From positions 1,054,001 through 1,118,000 of the forward strand of contig NZ_CP041188.1 in the NCBI RefSeq assembly GCF_006517235.1: a stretch of DNA of 64,000 nt, written 5' to 3'. The stretch is from Pseudarthrobacter sp. NIBRBAC000502772 (GTDB lineage Bacteria > Actinomycetota > Actinomycetes > Actinomycetales > Micrococcaceae). Below, in pieces: positions 42,879 through 51,535 of this stretch. Position 1 is the stretch's first letter. Every line of letters begins with the position of its first letter. A program made the translations under genes and the position numbers. The notes under the pieces were generated by a model. The model was not told where the DNA came from, ran no database searches, and saw nothing but the letters and a program-made list of their open reading frames with translations.

Positions 42879-45800
42879 CTAGAACCTCGCAACGATGGGG
42901 CTTCCGTCCGGGGACCGCTCCTCGATCAGCTTCCCGCCCAGAATACGCTCGACGGCGGCGCGTCCAAAGACACCGGATTCCTCAATGGTTTCATCATCCG
43001 CGCTCGGTATGTCCTGGACGTAGGTTGCGGCGGCAGCCCTGGCCGGCGCCTTGGCACGCCCGGCTTCGGCCTCGGGGCTGTTGGACAGGCGCTGGTAAAG
43101 ACTCTGCCGGGCGGCAGCAGCGGACTCGGACGTCGCCGGTGCCGGTTGCAGGGGTGCGGCAGCGGGAGCAGTCGATGCCATGGCGTACTCACGAACTTCA
43201 GCCGGTTCGGGAACGGCTGCTTCCGCTGGCGGGACTGCCGGAGCTGCCGGGGCTTGGCTGGCTGACGCCGGGTTGTTGGGCGCCGCGGATTCTGGTGCGG
43301 GGCCTTGTAGTGCGGGGGTCTCTGGCGCGGAGCTCTGCGGTGCAGCTGAATGTTGTGCGGCTGAAAATGGTGCGGGGATTTCGGTGGTTGCGGTGGGGGC
43401 TACGGGCGGCAAACCCCAGCTGGCGTCGGCATCGGACTGGCTCACGACAGCTGACGTCTTGGGGACCTGGGCGGTGGCGGGCTCGTAGCTGGGCGCAGGA
43501 GCGGTTTCCGTGGCCTCTTCCGGGACGGGCGTGTTCAGGCTTTTGCCAACATTGGGCTCGGTGCCAACCACCCATACGCCCGGCGCCTGCTCGACGGCCC
43601 GGCCCCACGGATCCAGTGCCGGATCGGGTTGTGAAGGAGCGGCCGATGCCGCACCGGAGGACCTGCTAGATGGGGACGTCTTTGCAGCTGCGGCCTTTGA
43701 AGCACCTCGAGCGGGCCGCTTGGCGGGTGCGGCCGCTGAAGGCTCAGGCTGTGAAGGCGACAGTCGTGGGGTAGCCGCAGCCGAGGGATCCCAGTCCATG
43801 GGTGGTTCCTCGTCCAGTGGCGGAGCATCTTCGTCGCGCGGGGGACCCCAGTCGTCATCGGAGTAGGCATACGAACCGGCGGTGGCAAGCGGCTCAGCTG
43901 GTACCGACTCTCCTTGGGCGGCTGGTACCTGGGCGGCTTCAGTGGCTGCCGACGCGCTGACGTCGCCGGTGTGCTGGACAGTTTCTGCAATAGCTGCCGC
44001 GCCTGCAGTCGGCGCAGGTGCAGCAGTGGCAGGAGGCACGCCCGGTTCGGGAGCACGCGTCGCGGGGGAGGGGGCTGGCGAAGGTGCCGGCGCGGTGGCC
44101 AGGACCTCAGGCGTGGAAACGGCGCTGGCAGGAGCCAGGCCCCACGCGACGTCGGCTGAACTGGCCGGAGCTTCCGGGCTGGCTTCCGGACTAGTGGGAG
44201 CTTTTGGGTTTGGCTCAGCGCTCGCTGCCCTGTTGGCGCCACCCGCGACTGCGGTGATCTGGCAGTCGATGCCCACTGTTTTGTGGATCGCCTGCCGCAG
44301 GTTTTCAGCGTGATCAGCCCGGCCGAAGGCGCCAGCCAACCCGGTAGTGCTGAACGACAGTGTCAGGACCTGGCCGTCAAAGGCACCCACCTGGGCGTTC
44401 GGCTCAACCAGGGCCCACGTGCTGCGCTTGATCTTGGAGAGTGTCTGCAGAACTTCCGGCCAGGCACGGCGCAGGACTTCGACGTCGCCTGTCCCGGCCG
44501 CCCCAGTTCTTGCCGCGCCAGTTCCTGTCGCACCGGCCGGTGCAGCAGTGGCAGGGGCATGGCCAACCGAAGCGGGCGCAGCCGGGGCAGGTGCAGCGGT
44601 GGCAGGAGCCGTGTCAGCGCCGGTGCCTGCAGACGGGGTGGCCGGGGAAACTGCGCGGGGGGCGTCTTCCCCGGTCTCTCGGGTGGCCTGACCGGATGCC
44701 TGCGGTGTGGGCGCGGGCCGCCTGCCTGTGGACTCGTCGACCGGCCAGTCGTTGGTGCTGACCCTGGGCGGCGTCAGCGACGGCCTGGTCTGTTCGGCTC
44801 CGGTTGCCGGTGGCCGGGCCGACCCTGGACCGGCAGCCGCTGGCCCTGAAGGCTGCTGCGCAGCAACCGGCGCCGCAGCAACTTGCTGTGCTGCGGCCGG
44901 AACCGCAGCAATCGGAAGTGCCGCAGCGGGCGCCTCAGAAACGGCTGGCGCAGAAACTGGTTGTACGGAAACGGGTGCAGCAGGAGCTGGCGCGGAAGCT
45001 GCTGGTACGGAAACAGGTGCAGCAGGAGCCGGCATTGCCGCTGCCGGCACCGCGGAAACCGCAGCGGGTCCACCCGAAACCGCAGCACCAGCCGGAGCGG
45101 GAGCGCCGACGTCGTTCCCGGCGTAATTCAGGCGCCGCTCCACGCGGTCGATCCGCGCAGCAATGCCGCGTTCCGTCTGTTCCGAACTGGGGAGCAGGAT
45201 GCGGGCGCAAAGAAGCTCAAGGTGCAGGCGCGGAGAAGTGGCGCCGGTCATCTCGGTCAGCGCAGTGTTGGTGACATCAGCGGCGCGGGAGAGTTCGGAA
45301 GCCCCGAGGTTGTGCGCCTGGTTCTGGAGCCGGGCGATCTGGTCCGCAGGCATGCCGCGGAGGATGACCTGGGCACTTTCGGGCATGGCCTGGACGATGA
45401 CGAGGTCGCGGAAGCGTTCCAGCAGGTCCTCGACGAAGCGGCGGGGATCGTGGCCGGTCTGCACAACGCGGTCCACAGCCCGGAAAACGGTGGCGGCATC
45501 TGAGGCGGCCACAGCTTCCACCACGTCATCCAGCAACGATGCGTGGGTGTAGCCGAGGAGGGCTACGGCAAGTTCGTAGTCGAGGCCGTTGGGTCCGGCG
45601 CCGGCCATCAGCTGGTCCAGCACAGACAGGGAATCGCGGACGGAGCCGCCGCCGGCCCGGACCACCAGGGACAGAACGCCGGGAGCCACGGGAACGTTTT
45701 CCTGGTTGCAGAGCAGCTCCAGGTACGCCATCAGCGGCTCCGGCGGGACAAGCCGGAACGGGTAGTGGTGCGTGCGGGAGCGGATGGTGCCGATGACCTT

Positions 45801-46292
45801 GTCCGGCTCCGTTGTGGCGAAGATGAACTTGATATGTTCTGGCGGTTCTTCAACGATTTTCAGCAGGGCGTTGAACCCGGCCGAGGTGACCATGTGGGCC
45901 TCATCGATGATGAAGATCTTGTAGCGGTCGCGGACCGGAGCGTACGTTGCGCGCTCGCGGAGGTCCCTGGCGTCGTCCACGCCACCATGGCTGGCGGCGT
46001 CGATCTCGATGACATCCAGGGAGCCTGAGCCGCCGCGGGCCAGTTCAATGCAGCTGGGGCACGTACCGCAGGGCGTATCCGTGGGGCCTTGGGCGCAGTT
46101 GAGGCAGCGGGCCAGGATGCGGGCGGAGGTGGTCTTTCCGCAACCGCGTGGGCCGGAGAAGAGATAGGCGTGGTTGACGCGGTTTTTCCGCAGTGCCGTC
46201 ATCAGCGGCTCGGTGACATGTTCCTGCCCGATAACGTCAGCGAAGGAGTCCGGGCGGTATCTACGGTAAAGGGCGGTGGTAGTAACAGTCAC
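42879..46292 (-). CDS. dnaX: DNA polymerase III subunits gamma/tau, with a very long Ala/Pro linker
   Basis: 1137 aa. Clamp-loader AAA+ module in residues 1-370: Walker A GPRGCGKTTSAR (47-58), zinc Cys66/75/78/81, Walker B IFIIDEAHMV (126-135), sensor IFATTEPDKVIGTIRSRTHH. Residues about 385-620, 690-880 and 900-1070 are Ala/Pro/Ser/Thr-rich and probably disordered; between them is a conserved island (VLRRAWPEVLQTLSKIKRST, VGAFDGQVLTLSFSTTGLAG, about 625-715). The C-terminal 60 residues hold conserved VFGRAAVERILGGKLIEERS. No A-run for programmed frameshifting was noticed. It is unusually long even for actinobacteria. Confidence 0.95.
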   Translation of the reverse strand: MTVTTTALYRRYRPDSFADVIGQEHVTEPLMTALRKNRVNHAYLFSGPRGCGKTTSARILARCLNCAQGPTDTPCGTCPSCIELARGGSGSLDVIEIDAASHGGVDDARDLRERATYAPVRDRYKIFIIDEAHMVTSAGFNALLKIVEEPPEHIKFIFATTEPDKVIGTIRSRTHHYPFRLVPPEPLMAYLELLCNQENVPVAPGVLSLVVRAGGGSVRDSLSVLDQLMAGAGPNGLDYELAVALLGYTHASLLDDVVEAVAASDAATVFRAVDRVVQTGHDPRRFVEDLLERFRDLVIVQAMPESAQVILRGMPADQIARLQNQAHNLGASELSRAADVTNTALTEMTGATSPRLHLELLCARILLPSSEQTERGIAARIDRVERRLNYAGNDVGAPAPAGAAVSGGPAAVSAVPAAAMPAPAAPVSVPAASAPAPAAPVSVQPVSAPAVSEAPAAALPIAAVPAAAQQVAAAPVAAQQPSGPAAAGPGSARPPATGAEQTRPSLTPPRVSTNDWPVDESTGRRPAPTPQASGQATRETGEDAPRAVSPATPSAGTGADTAPATAAPAPAAPASVGHAPATAAPAGATGTGAARTGAAGTGDVEVLRRAWPEVLQTLSKIKRSTWALVEPNAQVGAFDGQVLTLSFSTTGLAGAFGRADHAENLRQAIHKTVGIDCQITAVAGGANRAASAEPNPKAPTSPEASPEAPASSADVAWGLAPASAVSTPEVLATAPAPSPAPSPATRAPEPGVPPATAAPAPTAGAAAIAETVQHTGDVSASAATEAAQVPAAQGESVPAEPLATAGSYAYSDDDWGPPRDEDAPPLDEEPPMDWDPSAAATPRLSPSQPEPSAAAPAKRPARGASKAAAAKTSPSSRSSGAASAAPSQPDPALDPWGRAVEQAPGVWVVGTEPNVGKSLNTPVPEEATETAPAPSYEPATAQVPKTSAVVSQSDADASWGLPPVAPTATTEIPAPFSAAQHSAAPQSSAPETPALQGPAPESAAPNNPASASQAPAAPAVPPAEAAVPEPAEVREYAMASTAPAAAPLQPAPATSESAAAARQSLYQRLSNSPEAEAGRAKAPARAAAATYVQDIPSADDETIEESGVFGRAAVERILGGKLIEERSPDGSPIVARF

Positions 46293-46359
46293 GAGAAAAC
46301 CCTACCAATCCGGGCAGACAATCAGGATCCCTCGCGGACGGCCGCCCTGTGGGGGAATA

Positions 46360-46452
46360 GTAAGACCCCCCATGCACCCGCCAGAGCCCGTTTACCCTTG
46401 CTACCTTCCGGTCCTGGGGGAGTTCAACAGGATGACGCCACATGAGGGGCCG
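46360..46452 (-). ncRNA. ffs: Bacterial small signal recognition particle RNA (4.5S type)
   Basis: On the minus strand this contains GGACCGGAAGGTAGCAAGGG, the conserved apical domain of SRP RNA with the GGAA tetraloop and symmetric internal loop. The ends GGCCCCTCATG and CATGGGGGGTC pair to close the stem, giving about 88-93 nt. SRP RNA with Ffh targets membrane proteins to the translocon. Exact 5' and 3' ends are estimated. It lies upstream of dnaX on the same strand, as in many actinobacteria. Confidence 0.92.
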
Positions 46453-46542
46453 CAGACAAGTTTACCCGAAGATTCAGGAAGGTCCGGACGGCCGCGAAAG
46501 CTGGCGCAAAGGCGAAAGCGGGTTCAAAGGCCCGGACGCCAG

Positions 46543-46869
46543 CTAGCGTCGCCAGCCGTCCACCGGCCAGGTCATGAATGCGGGCTCCTCGTAAGGGTGC
46601 GCCGCGCGCAGGGCCAGCACAACGGCGTCGAGCATCTCTTCCTCCACAACGCACTCCACCCGGGTTTCCGGCACGCGTTCGACCGCACCGACGGCCCCGA
46701 TGAACGGCCCGGCACCAGGCAACGGAGTGAAGCGCCCGGTGCCGGGGGAGGTGAACGTGCAGTGCGAATAGTTCCCGATCCTGCCCGCGCCGGCGTCCCC
46801 GATTGCCGCGAGCAGCGGCTCCGTGTGTGTCTCCGGAACGTAAACCACCAGGGCGTGCAGCTGTGTCAT
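46543..46869 (-). CDS. YqfO/NIF3-insert-like small protein
   Basis: 108 aa. GDAGAGRIGNYSHCTFTSPG, GRFTPLPGAGPFIG and the end AAHPYEEPAFMTWP are the hallmarks of the PII/CutA-like insert domain of YqfO-type NIF3 proteins, here as a free-standing protein. The fold is a small trimeric ferredoxin-like unit. No metal-binding NIF3 halves are present. Function unknown; annotation as NIF3 would over-state it. Confidence 0.75.
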   Translation of the reverse strand: MTQLHALVVYVPETHTEPLLAAIGDAGAGRIGNYSHCTFTSPGTGRFTPLPGAGPFIGAVGAVERVPETRVECVVEEEMLDAVVLALRAAHPYEEPAFMTWPVDGWRR

Positions 46870-47180
46870 GGCCTCATCCTGCCAAGAAGGCAGGCTAATG
46901 GGCAGCGATTTTCATTGCTTATCCGGCGGGTAGGGCCGATCATGGATATGTACACCGATTGGGGCAATCTCAAGGTTGTGAGCTGCGGGGCCTGGCTGGA
47001 GGGCCGGACCCGGCAGCTCAACGGTGTATCGGAGGAATGGGCGCATTGGGGGCGTCCATTTTTACCTTGACGGGCCAGCTGGAGCCCGGATTGCCGCGTG
47101 CGGTAACAGTCCGCCGGCCCAATTGGGCGATGCCGGAATGTTCAGGTAGTCTAGTATCTGCTTTTGATTCGAAAGCAGCT
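46870..47180. other. Gap without a supported gene, before tRNA-Ser
   Basis: 311 nt. A 42-codon frame (46942-47070, MDMYTDWGNLKVVSCGAWLE...) has a weak GGGTAGGG upstream but no recognisable family. The tRNA promoter should lie near the right end: TTGGGC at 47123 and TAGTCT (47147) or TAGTAT (47152) are possible -35/-10 pairs. Nothing else was seen. Confidence 0.4.
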
Positions 47181-47268
47181 GGAGAATTCGCCTAGCGGCC
47201 TATGGCGCACGCCTGGAACGCGTGTTGGGTTAACGCCCTCGGGGGTTCAAATCCCCCATTCTCCGCCA
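47181..47268 (+). tRNA. tRNA-Ser (anticodon GGA)
   Basis: Acceptor GGAGAAT (47181-47187) pairs with ATTCTCC (47258-47264), followed by discriminator G and an encoded CCA. The anticodon arm CACGC-CTGGAAC-GCGTG gives anticodon GGA for UCC/UCU codons. A long variable arm (TTGGGTTAACGCCCTC) identifies a class II serine tRNA. T-arm GGGGGTTCAAATCCCCC is complete. A terminator-like hairpin follows at 47272. The convergent MpaB-like gene overlaps its 3' end. Confidence 0.95.
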
Positions 47269-48257
47269 GCCAGAAACCCGGTTCTGACCTCGTCAGGGCC
47301 GGGTTTTTGCTGTTCTCCAGCCCGTTGACCCATGGCTGGGAGCCCAGCTGCCCAGCCCAGGCGGCGGAGGCGCTCCCGGGCCGCTTGTTCGCTGGGTCCC
47401 GGCCCGCGTCCAAGGGCCAGATGTACGACGCCGAGAGCCACCTTCGTTGCCAGCCTCACGGGGAGCGGGAACGGCCCCAGCCGGGGGACCTGGAGCCCCA
47501 GCATGCGGCGGTACTTCGGCTCAAGGCTGTAGACGGCGCCGGCGAAGATGATCCGGTAGCCGGGGCGCAGCAGCGGATGCAGTGGCGGGTTGCGGATGAA
47601 CTCAACGGTCTCGGCAACCCTGCTGTCCGCCACCAGCTCACCGTTGTTATACCAGCGGTCCAGTTGCTCCCGCATTTCGGCCTCGCTCAGGGGCAGATCC
47701 ACCACGCCCATCAGCCGTCCGGCCTGGGCCCACTCGCGGACATAGGCGTCGGGGCCGCCGGGGATCCCGGCACCCCAGATTTTGTGGGCCGAGAGGAAGG
47801 CGTCCACGAACGCGATGTGGACCCAGCGGGCGAGTTCCGGATCGTTGGCCGAGTAGCTCCGCTCGCCGCCGTGCCCGTCACTGTAGGTCCCCTGTACAGG
47901 CTCATGCAGGCGACGGACCCGGGCGGAGGCCTCGTCGGCGGCGGCCTGTGGGCCATAGGTGACGGTGAAGATCCAGCGGATGGTCCGGGCCAGCCGGCTG
48001 AGCGGATCTGCGCGGAAGTCGGAGTGCTCGTGGATTCCCGCCAGTGCCCCTGGGTGCAAGGCCTGCATCAGGAGCGCGCGGACCCCAGCCACAATGGTAG
48101 CCATGGAGCCGTGCACCGCCCAGACGGCCGAGCCGGGAAGGTGATAGCCGGCGTCGTCCCCTTCGGCCAGCCGCGAAACCCAAGCGGGCTGACCGTCAGT
48201 GCTGCCGGTGAATACCCGTTTGATTTCGCCCTGCCATTCCCTGAGGAAATTTCGCAT
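47247..48257 (-). CDS. Oxygenase MpaB family protein (DUF2236)
   Basis: 336 aa from ATG 48257. DUF2236 features: GSAVWAVHGSMATIVAGVRA, LMQALHPGALAGIHEHSDF, VRRLHEPVQGTYSDGHGGER, and WVHIAFVDAFLSAHKIWG with conserved His/Arg that ligate haem b in family members such as latex-clearing protein and MpaB. Its role may be oxidative cleavage of an isoprenoid-like substrate; not provable here. The last 20 or so residues come from tRNA terminator and T-arm sequence (stop at 47247-47249, inside tRNA-Ser), so the C-terminus is unusual. Confidence 0.8.
   Translation of the reverse strand: MRNFLREWQGEIKRVFTGSTDGQPAWVSRLAEGDDAGYHLPGSAVWAVHGSMATIVAGVRALLMQALHPGALAGIHEHSDFRADPLSRLARTIRWIFTVTYGPQAAADEASARVRRLHEPVQGTYSDGHGGERSYSANDPELARWVHIAFVDAFLSAHKIWGAGIPGGPDAYVREWAQAGRLMGVVDLPLSEAEMREQLDRWYNNGELVADSRVAETVEFIRNPPLHPLLRPGYRIIFAGAVYSLEPKYRRMLGLQVPRLGPFPLPVRLATKVALGVVHLALGRGPGPSEQAARERLRRLGWAAGLPAMGQRAGEQQKPGPDEVRTGFLAGGEWGI
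47272..47308 (+). terminator. Terminator of tRNA-Ser inside the MpaB-like gene
   Basis: AACCCGG (with TTCTGACC) pairs with CCGGGTT (with GGTCAGG-like bases) and is followed by TTTTTG. It starts a few bases after the encoded CCA. On the other strand it is part of the MpaB-like coding end. Confidence 0.65.
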
Positions 48258-48422
48258 GCCACTATTCTCGTCCAGAAGCCGCGGGCACGGTTCTGAGGGG
48301 TGAACCACATAATGTCCGCAGCGGGACCGGCGCGGGGGTTCACAGGCCCGGGTCTTTGTGGTCCCATGAGATGGTAAGTCCGTCTGGAACCGGGGTCTGG
48401 CGGGCCAACCCGGGAGTAACGA

Positions 48423-49790
48423 GTGGGCAATCATCGGGGATCCGGCCGGGAGAAGGAGCCCGCGGGCGGCTGCGCCATAGCCGTGCGCGTGCTGGCCGCC
48501 AGCGCCGTTGTTGCCGCGTCACTCTTCGCCGTCGGCCTCCCTGGATCCTTCCCCGTTGAACCCCGCCCGGCAGCTTCGCCGGCGGGTGCCGGACATGTTG
48601 GCCTGCCTGGGCTGGCCGGTGCTTTCCTGACGGACAGCCGGGCCTTGGTTCCGTTTAACCGCACACTGGTCAGGACGATCGCCAAAGGCGGGAGCGCTCC
48701 GCTCGACGTGGCCGCTGCCGGGCTCACCCGTCCCCCGGAGGGGTCCCTCATGGCGCCCCTTGAGCTCCTCACGTCAAGCTCTCCATTCGGGTACAGGGTC
48801 AGTCCTATCACCGGTGCGGGCGGCGATTTCCACCTGGGCCAGGACTTCGCTGCAGGCTGCGGCACCAGGGTTTATTCGGCCGACGCAGGCGTGGTCCGGG
48901 CCGCCGGGTGGCATCCCTGGGGCGGCGGCAACCGCGTGGAACTAGACCACGGCAACGGGCTGATCACCACGTACAACCACTTGGAGGCTGTGGCGGTCCG
49001 GACGGGGGACTCCGTGCAGGTGGGCCAGGTCATTGCCCGTGTGGGCACCACGGGATGGTCCACCGGCTGCCATCTGCATTTCGAAACCATCCTCAACGGC
49101 AAGCACACCAGCCCGCTGAACTGGACACTTCTGCGCATTCGGCAGTTGGACGAACTCGAGGACATAGCCATGGTCAGCTATGAGGCCAAACCCGTGGACG
49201 TCGGCGCGCAACGCTGGGCCATCCCGGTTGCCGAGGACAACAGCCACACGGTCCTTGGCGGCGAAGAGGAACTGTCCGAACCGCCGCCGGTGGAGGGATC
49301 AGTGACAACGTCGGAACCGCCGGACGAGGCACCCACGGAAGAGCCGTCGTCGGACGCTACCTCGCCTGAATCCGCATCTCCGGACACGACTGCGACTGAA
49401 ACAGCGACGGAAACAGCCACTTCGACGGCATTGCCCTCCCCAACGCCTTCCACGCCCCGGGCAACGCGGACGCCGACTGGAACCTCAAGCGCCACGCCGA
49501 CGACGACGTCACCCACCCCCACGGGCACCTCACCTGCCCCCACGGGCACTTCGCCTGCGCCGACGACGAGCGCGTCGCCGTCTCCGACGCCCACTGTTTC
49601 CAGGTCGTGGCCGTTCAGGCCTACCTCGCGCCTGACGCCGACGCCGGCGCCAACGGTGGAGCCGACAGCAACAACGAGTAGCGGGTCCTCAGCCGCAACA
49701 GCGTCGCCCTCGCCCTCGTCTTCTACGACAGCTACAACCACCGCCACGCCTACCGACACCGCAACAGGGTCCGAGCCGGCGGGACCCTGA
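48423..49790 (+). CDS. Secreted M23 metallopeptidase with Ser/Thr/Pro-rich tail
   Basis: 455 aa from GTG 48423. A signal or anchor segment (about 20-40, AVRVLAASAVVAASLFAVGL) precedes the LytM/M23 domain at about 110-235: SPFGYRVSPITGAGGDFHLG with the first zinc His and Asp (HLGQD), HGNGLITTYNHLEAVAV, VGTTGWSTGCHLHFETILNG with the HLH zinc pair. It would cut peptidoglycan cross-bridges or act as a wall-remodelling endopeptidase. The last 170 residues are Ser/Thr/Pro/Ala-rich, with near-exact repeats TPTGTSPAP around 49510-49570, likely a wall-spanning linker. Confidence 0.88.
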   Translation: MGNHRGSGREKEPAGGCAIAVRVLAASAVVAASLFAVGLPGSFPVEPRPAASPAGAGHVGLPGLAGAFLTDSRALVPFNRTLVRTIAKGGSAPLDVAAAGLTRPPEGSLMAPLELLTSSSPFGYRVSPITGAGGDFHLGQDFAAGCGTRVYSADAGVVRAAGWHPWGGGNRVELDHGNGLITTYNHLEAVAVRTGDSVQVGQVIARVGTTGWSTGCHLHFETILNGKHTSPLNWTLLRIRQLDELEDIAMVSYEAKPVDVGAQRWAIPVAEDNSHTVLGGEEELSEPPPVEGSVTTSEPPDEAPTEEPSSDATSPESASPDTTATETATETATSTALPSPTPSTPRATRTPTGTSSATPTTTSPTPTGTSPAPTGTSPAPTTSASPSPTPTVSRSWPFRPTSRLTPTPAPTVEPTATTSSGSSAATASPSPSSSTTATTTATPTDTATGSEPAGP

Positions 49791-49871
49791 CAGAGAACTC
49801 CCAGACTGTACCCGTACCCTTGATGGTTGGCAACGAATCACCTGCATGACCAACCTTTCAAGGACGGCGCT

Positions 49872-50399
49872 GTGACAGACCTGTACACCATTCCCCTCAC
49901 TCTCAACGACGGCACCGAAACCGACTTTGGCCGGTTCAAGGGCAACGTGGTGCTGGTGGTGAACGTGGCGTCAGAGTGCGGTTTCACTCCGCAGTACGCG
50001 GGCCTGGAGACGCTATACGAAAAGTTCCGCGACCGCGGCTTCGATGTGCTCGGAGTTCCGTGCAACCAGTTCGCCGGCCAGGAGCCAGGCAACGACAGCG
50101 AGATCGCCGAGTTCTGCGAGCGGAATTTCGGTGTCACTTTCCCGCTGACGGCCAAGGCCAACGTGCGTGGTAAGGACCAGCATCCGCTCTATGCCGAGCT
50201 GACAAGGTTCAAAACCAGTGTGCTGCCTGGCCTGGTGAAATGGAACTTCGAGAAGTTCCTGGTCAACCGCGAGGGCGAGGTGGTGGCACGCTTCGCACCC
50301 ACCGTCGAACCGGACTCCGCCGAGGTCATCGACGCAATTGAAATGGCACTGGCAGAATTTGACGGACCGGCGGCCACAATCGAACTTTCCAAGGCTTAA
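49872..50399 (+). CDS. Glutathione peroxidase-family thiol peroxidase
   Basis: 175 aa from GTG 49872 with AAGGA 8 nt upstream (an earlier ATG 49827 is less likely). The active-site motif is VVNVASECGFTPQYAGLETL with peroxidatic Cys36 in place of selenocysteine; GVPCNQFAGQEPGNDSEI holds the catalytic Gln and a further Cys, and VKWNFEKFLVNREGEVVAR the Trp-Asn-Phe site. In actinobacteria without glutathione such enzymes reduce hydroperoxides with thioredoxin or another thiol. Single-gene transcript, apparently. Confidence 0.93.
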   Translation: MTDLYTIPLTLNDGTETDFGRFKGNVVLVVNVASECGFTPQYAGLETLYEKFRDRGFDVLGVPCNQFAGQEPGNDSEIAEFCERNFGVTFPLTAKANVRGKDQHPLYAELTRFKTSVLPGLVKWNFEKFLVNREGEVVARFAPTVEPDSAEVIDAIEMALAEFDGPAATIELSKA

Positions 50400-50521
50400 T
50401 TCTTTAGTTTTTTCCAACTTGGCCGCAACAATTTACCCACAGTTTGCCAATTATCTGATTGGATAATAGTTACTGAAGGGTAGAAGGGAAACGCCGTTTC
50501 CCACCAACCACAGAGGCAGCA

Positions 50522-51454
50522 ATGAAGCACATCGAGGCCGAACACCCCCGGCCACGCCACTTCCTTCTCCACCTGAGCGACCCCCACCTGTTGGGAGGTC
50601 CGGATCCCCTTTACGGCGCAGTTGACAGCGAAGCCAAGCTCATTCAGCTTTTCGACGAGGTCAGGGCTTCCGGTGCCCGGCCCGAGGCCGTGATCTTCAC
50701 GGGTGACCTCGCCGACCAAGGCGACCCTCAGGCCTATGCAAAGCTCCGGGCAATTGTTGATCCCGCCTGCGAAGACATGGGCGCCCAAGTCATCTGGGCC
50801 ATGGGCAACCACGACAACCGCGCCAACTTCCGGACCGGGCTGCTGGACGAGCCTGCCAGTGACGCACCGGTGGACCGCAGCTACTTCATCAACGGCCTGC
50901 GCATCATCACCATGGACACGTCGGTCCCGGGTTACCACCACGGCGAGCTAAGCCCGGCCCAGCTGGGGTGGCTCACCCGCCAGCTGGATACCCCGGCCCC
51001 CGACGGCACCATCCTGGCGCTCCACCATCCGCCGGTACCGTCGGTCCTGGACCTTGCCGTGCTCGTGGAACTGCGGGACCAGGCAAGCCTGGCCTCCGTG
51101 GTCCGCAACTCCGACGTCCGGACTATTCTGGCCGGGCATCTGCACTACTCGACCACCGCCACCTTTGCGGGGATTCCTGTCTCCGTGGCCTCGGCCACGT
51201 GCTACACCCAGGACCTCAACGTCGCCGTCGGCGGTACCCGCGGCCGGGACGGCGGGCAGGCCTTCAACCTGGTGCACGTCTACGAGCACACCATTGTCCA
51301 CTCCGTGGTTCCGCTGGGGAACGCGGCCACCGTAGGGGAGCATGTCACCTCGGAAATGACTGCTGAGCGACTGGCCGCCGCGGGTGTCAGCATCCCTGAC
51401 AACGCCAAAACAGGAGGCGTCAGGAAGGTATCCCTTCCGAACTACGCTATCTAG
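50522..51454 (+). CDS. Calcineurin-like phosphoesterase, CpdA type
   Basis: 310 aa; ACAGAGGCAGCA precedes ATG 50522. Metal motifs: [12 protein letters not shown] (Asp-x-His), [33 protein letters not shown] and [16 protein letters not shown]. This set is that of class III cyclic nucleotide phosphodiesterases (CpdA/Rv0805 group), which hydrolyse 2',3'- or 3',5'-cAMP. Upstream GTTACTGAAGGGTA (50469-50482) recurs before the sigma-factor gene. Substrate not proven. Confidence 0.88.
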   Translation: MKHIEAEHPRPRHFLLHLSDPHLLGGPDPLYGAVDSEAKLIQLFDEVRASGARPEAVIFTGDLADQGDPQAYAKLRAIVDPACEDMGAQVIWAMGNHDNRANFRTGLLDEPASDAPVDRSYFINGLRIITMDTSVPGYHHGELSPAQLGWLTRQLDTPAPDGTILALHHPPVPSVLDLAVLVELRDQASLASVVRNSDVRTILAGHLHYSTTATFAGIPVSVASATCYTQDLNVAVGGTRGRDGGQAFNLVHVYEHTIVHSVVPLGNAATVGEHVTSEMTAERLAAAGVSIPDNAKTGGVRKVSLPNYAI

Positions 51455-51535
51455 CCTGACACAGCCCGGCGGGTCGGAGAGCTCCCGACGCCGGAGCTCC
51501 CAACGCCGGCCCAGCCAGCGTCAGGGCCATGAGCG

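Noticed and set aside
43198..44700. Several long frames on both strands within the dnaX linker region
   Set aside because: The Ala/Pro-rich repeats of dnaX leave every frame open. None has a start signal or known domain.
42879..46292. Programmed frameshift in dnaX to give a short gamma form, as in E. coli
   Set aside because: No A-rich slippery heptamer was noticed in this GC-rich gene; there is no support for it.
46276..47070. A 264-codon plus-strand frame over the SRP RNA and the NIF3-insert-like gene
   Set aside because: It is antisense to the SRP RNA and a supported gene; only its last 42 codons fall in a gap and they match nothing known.
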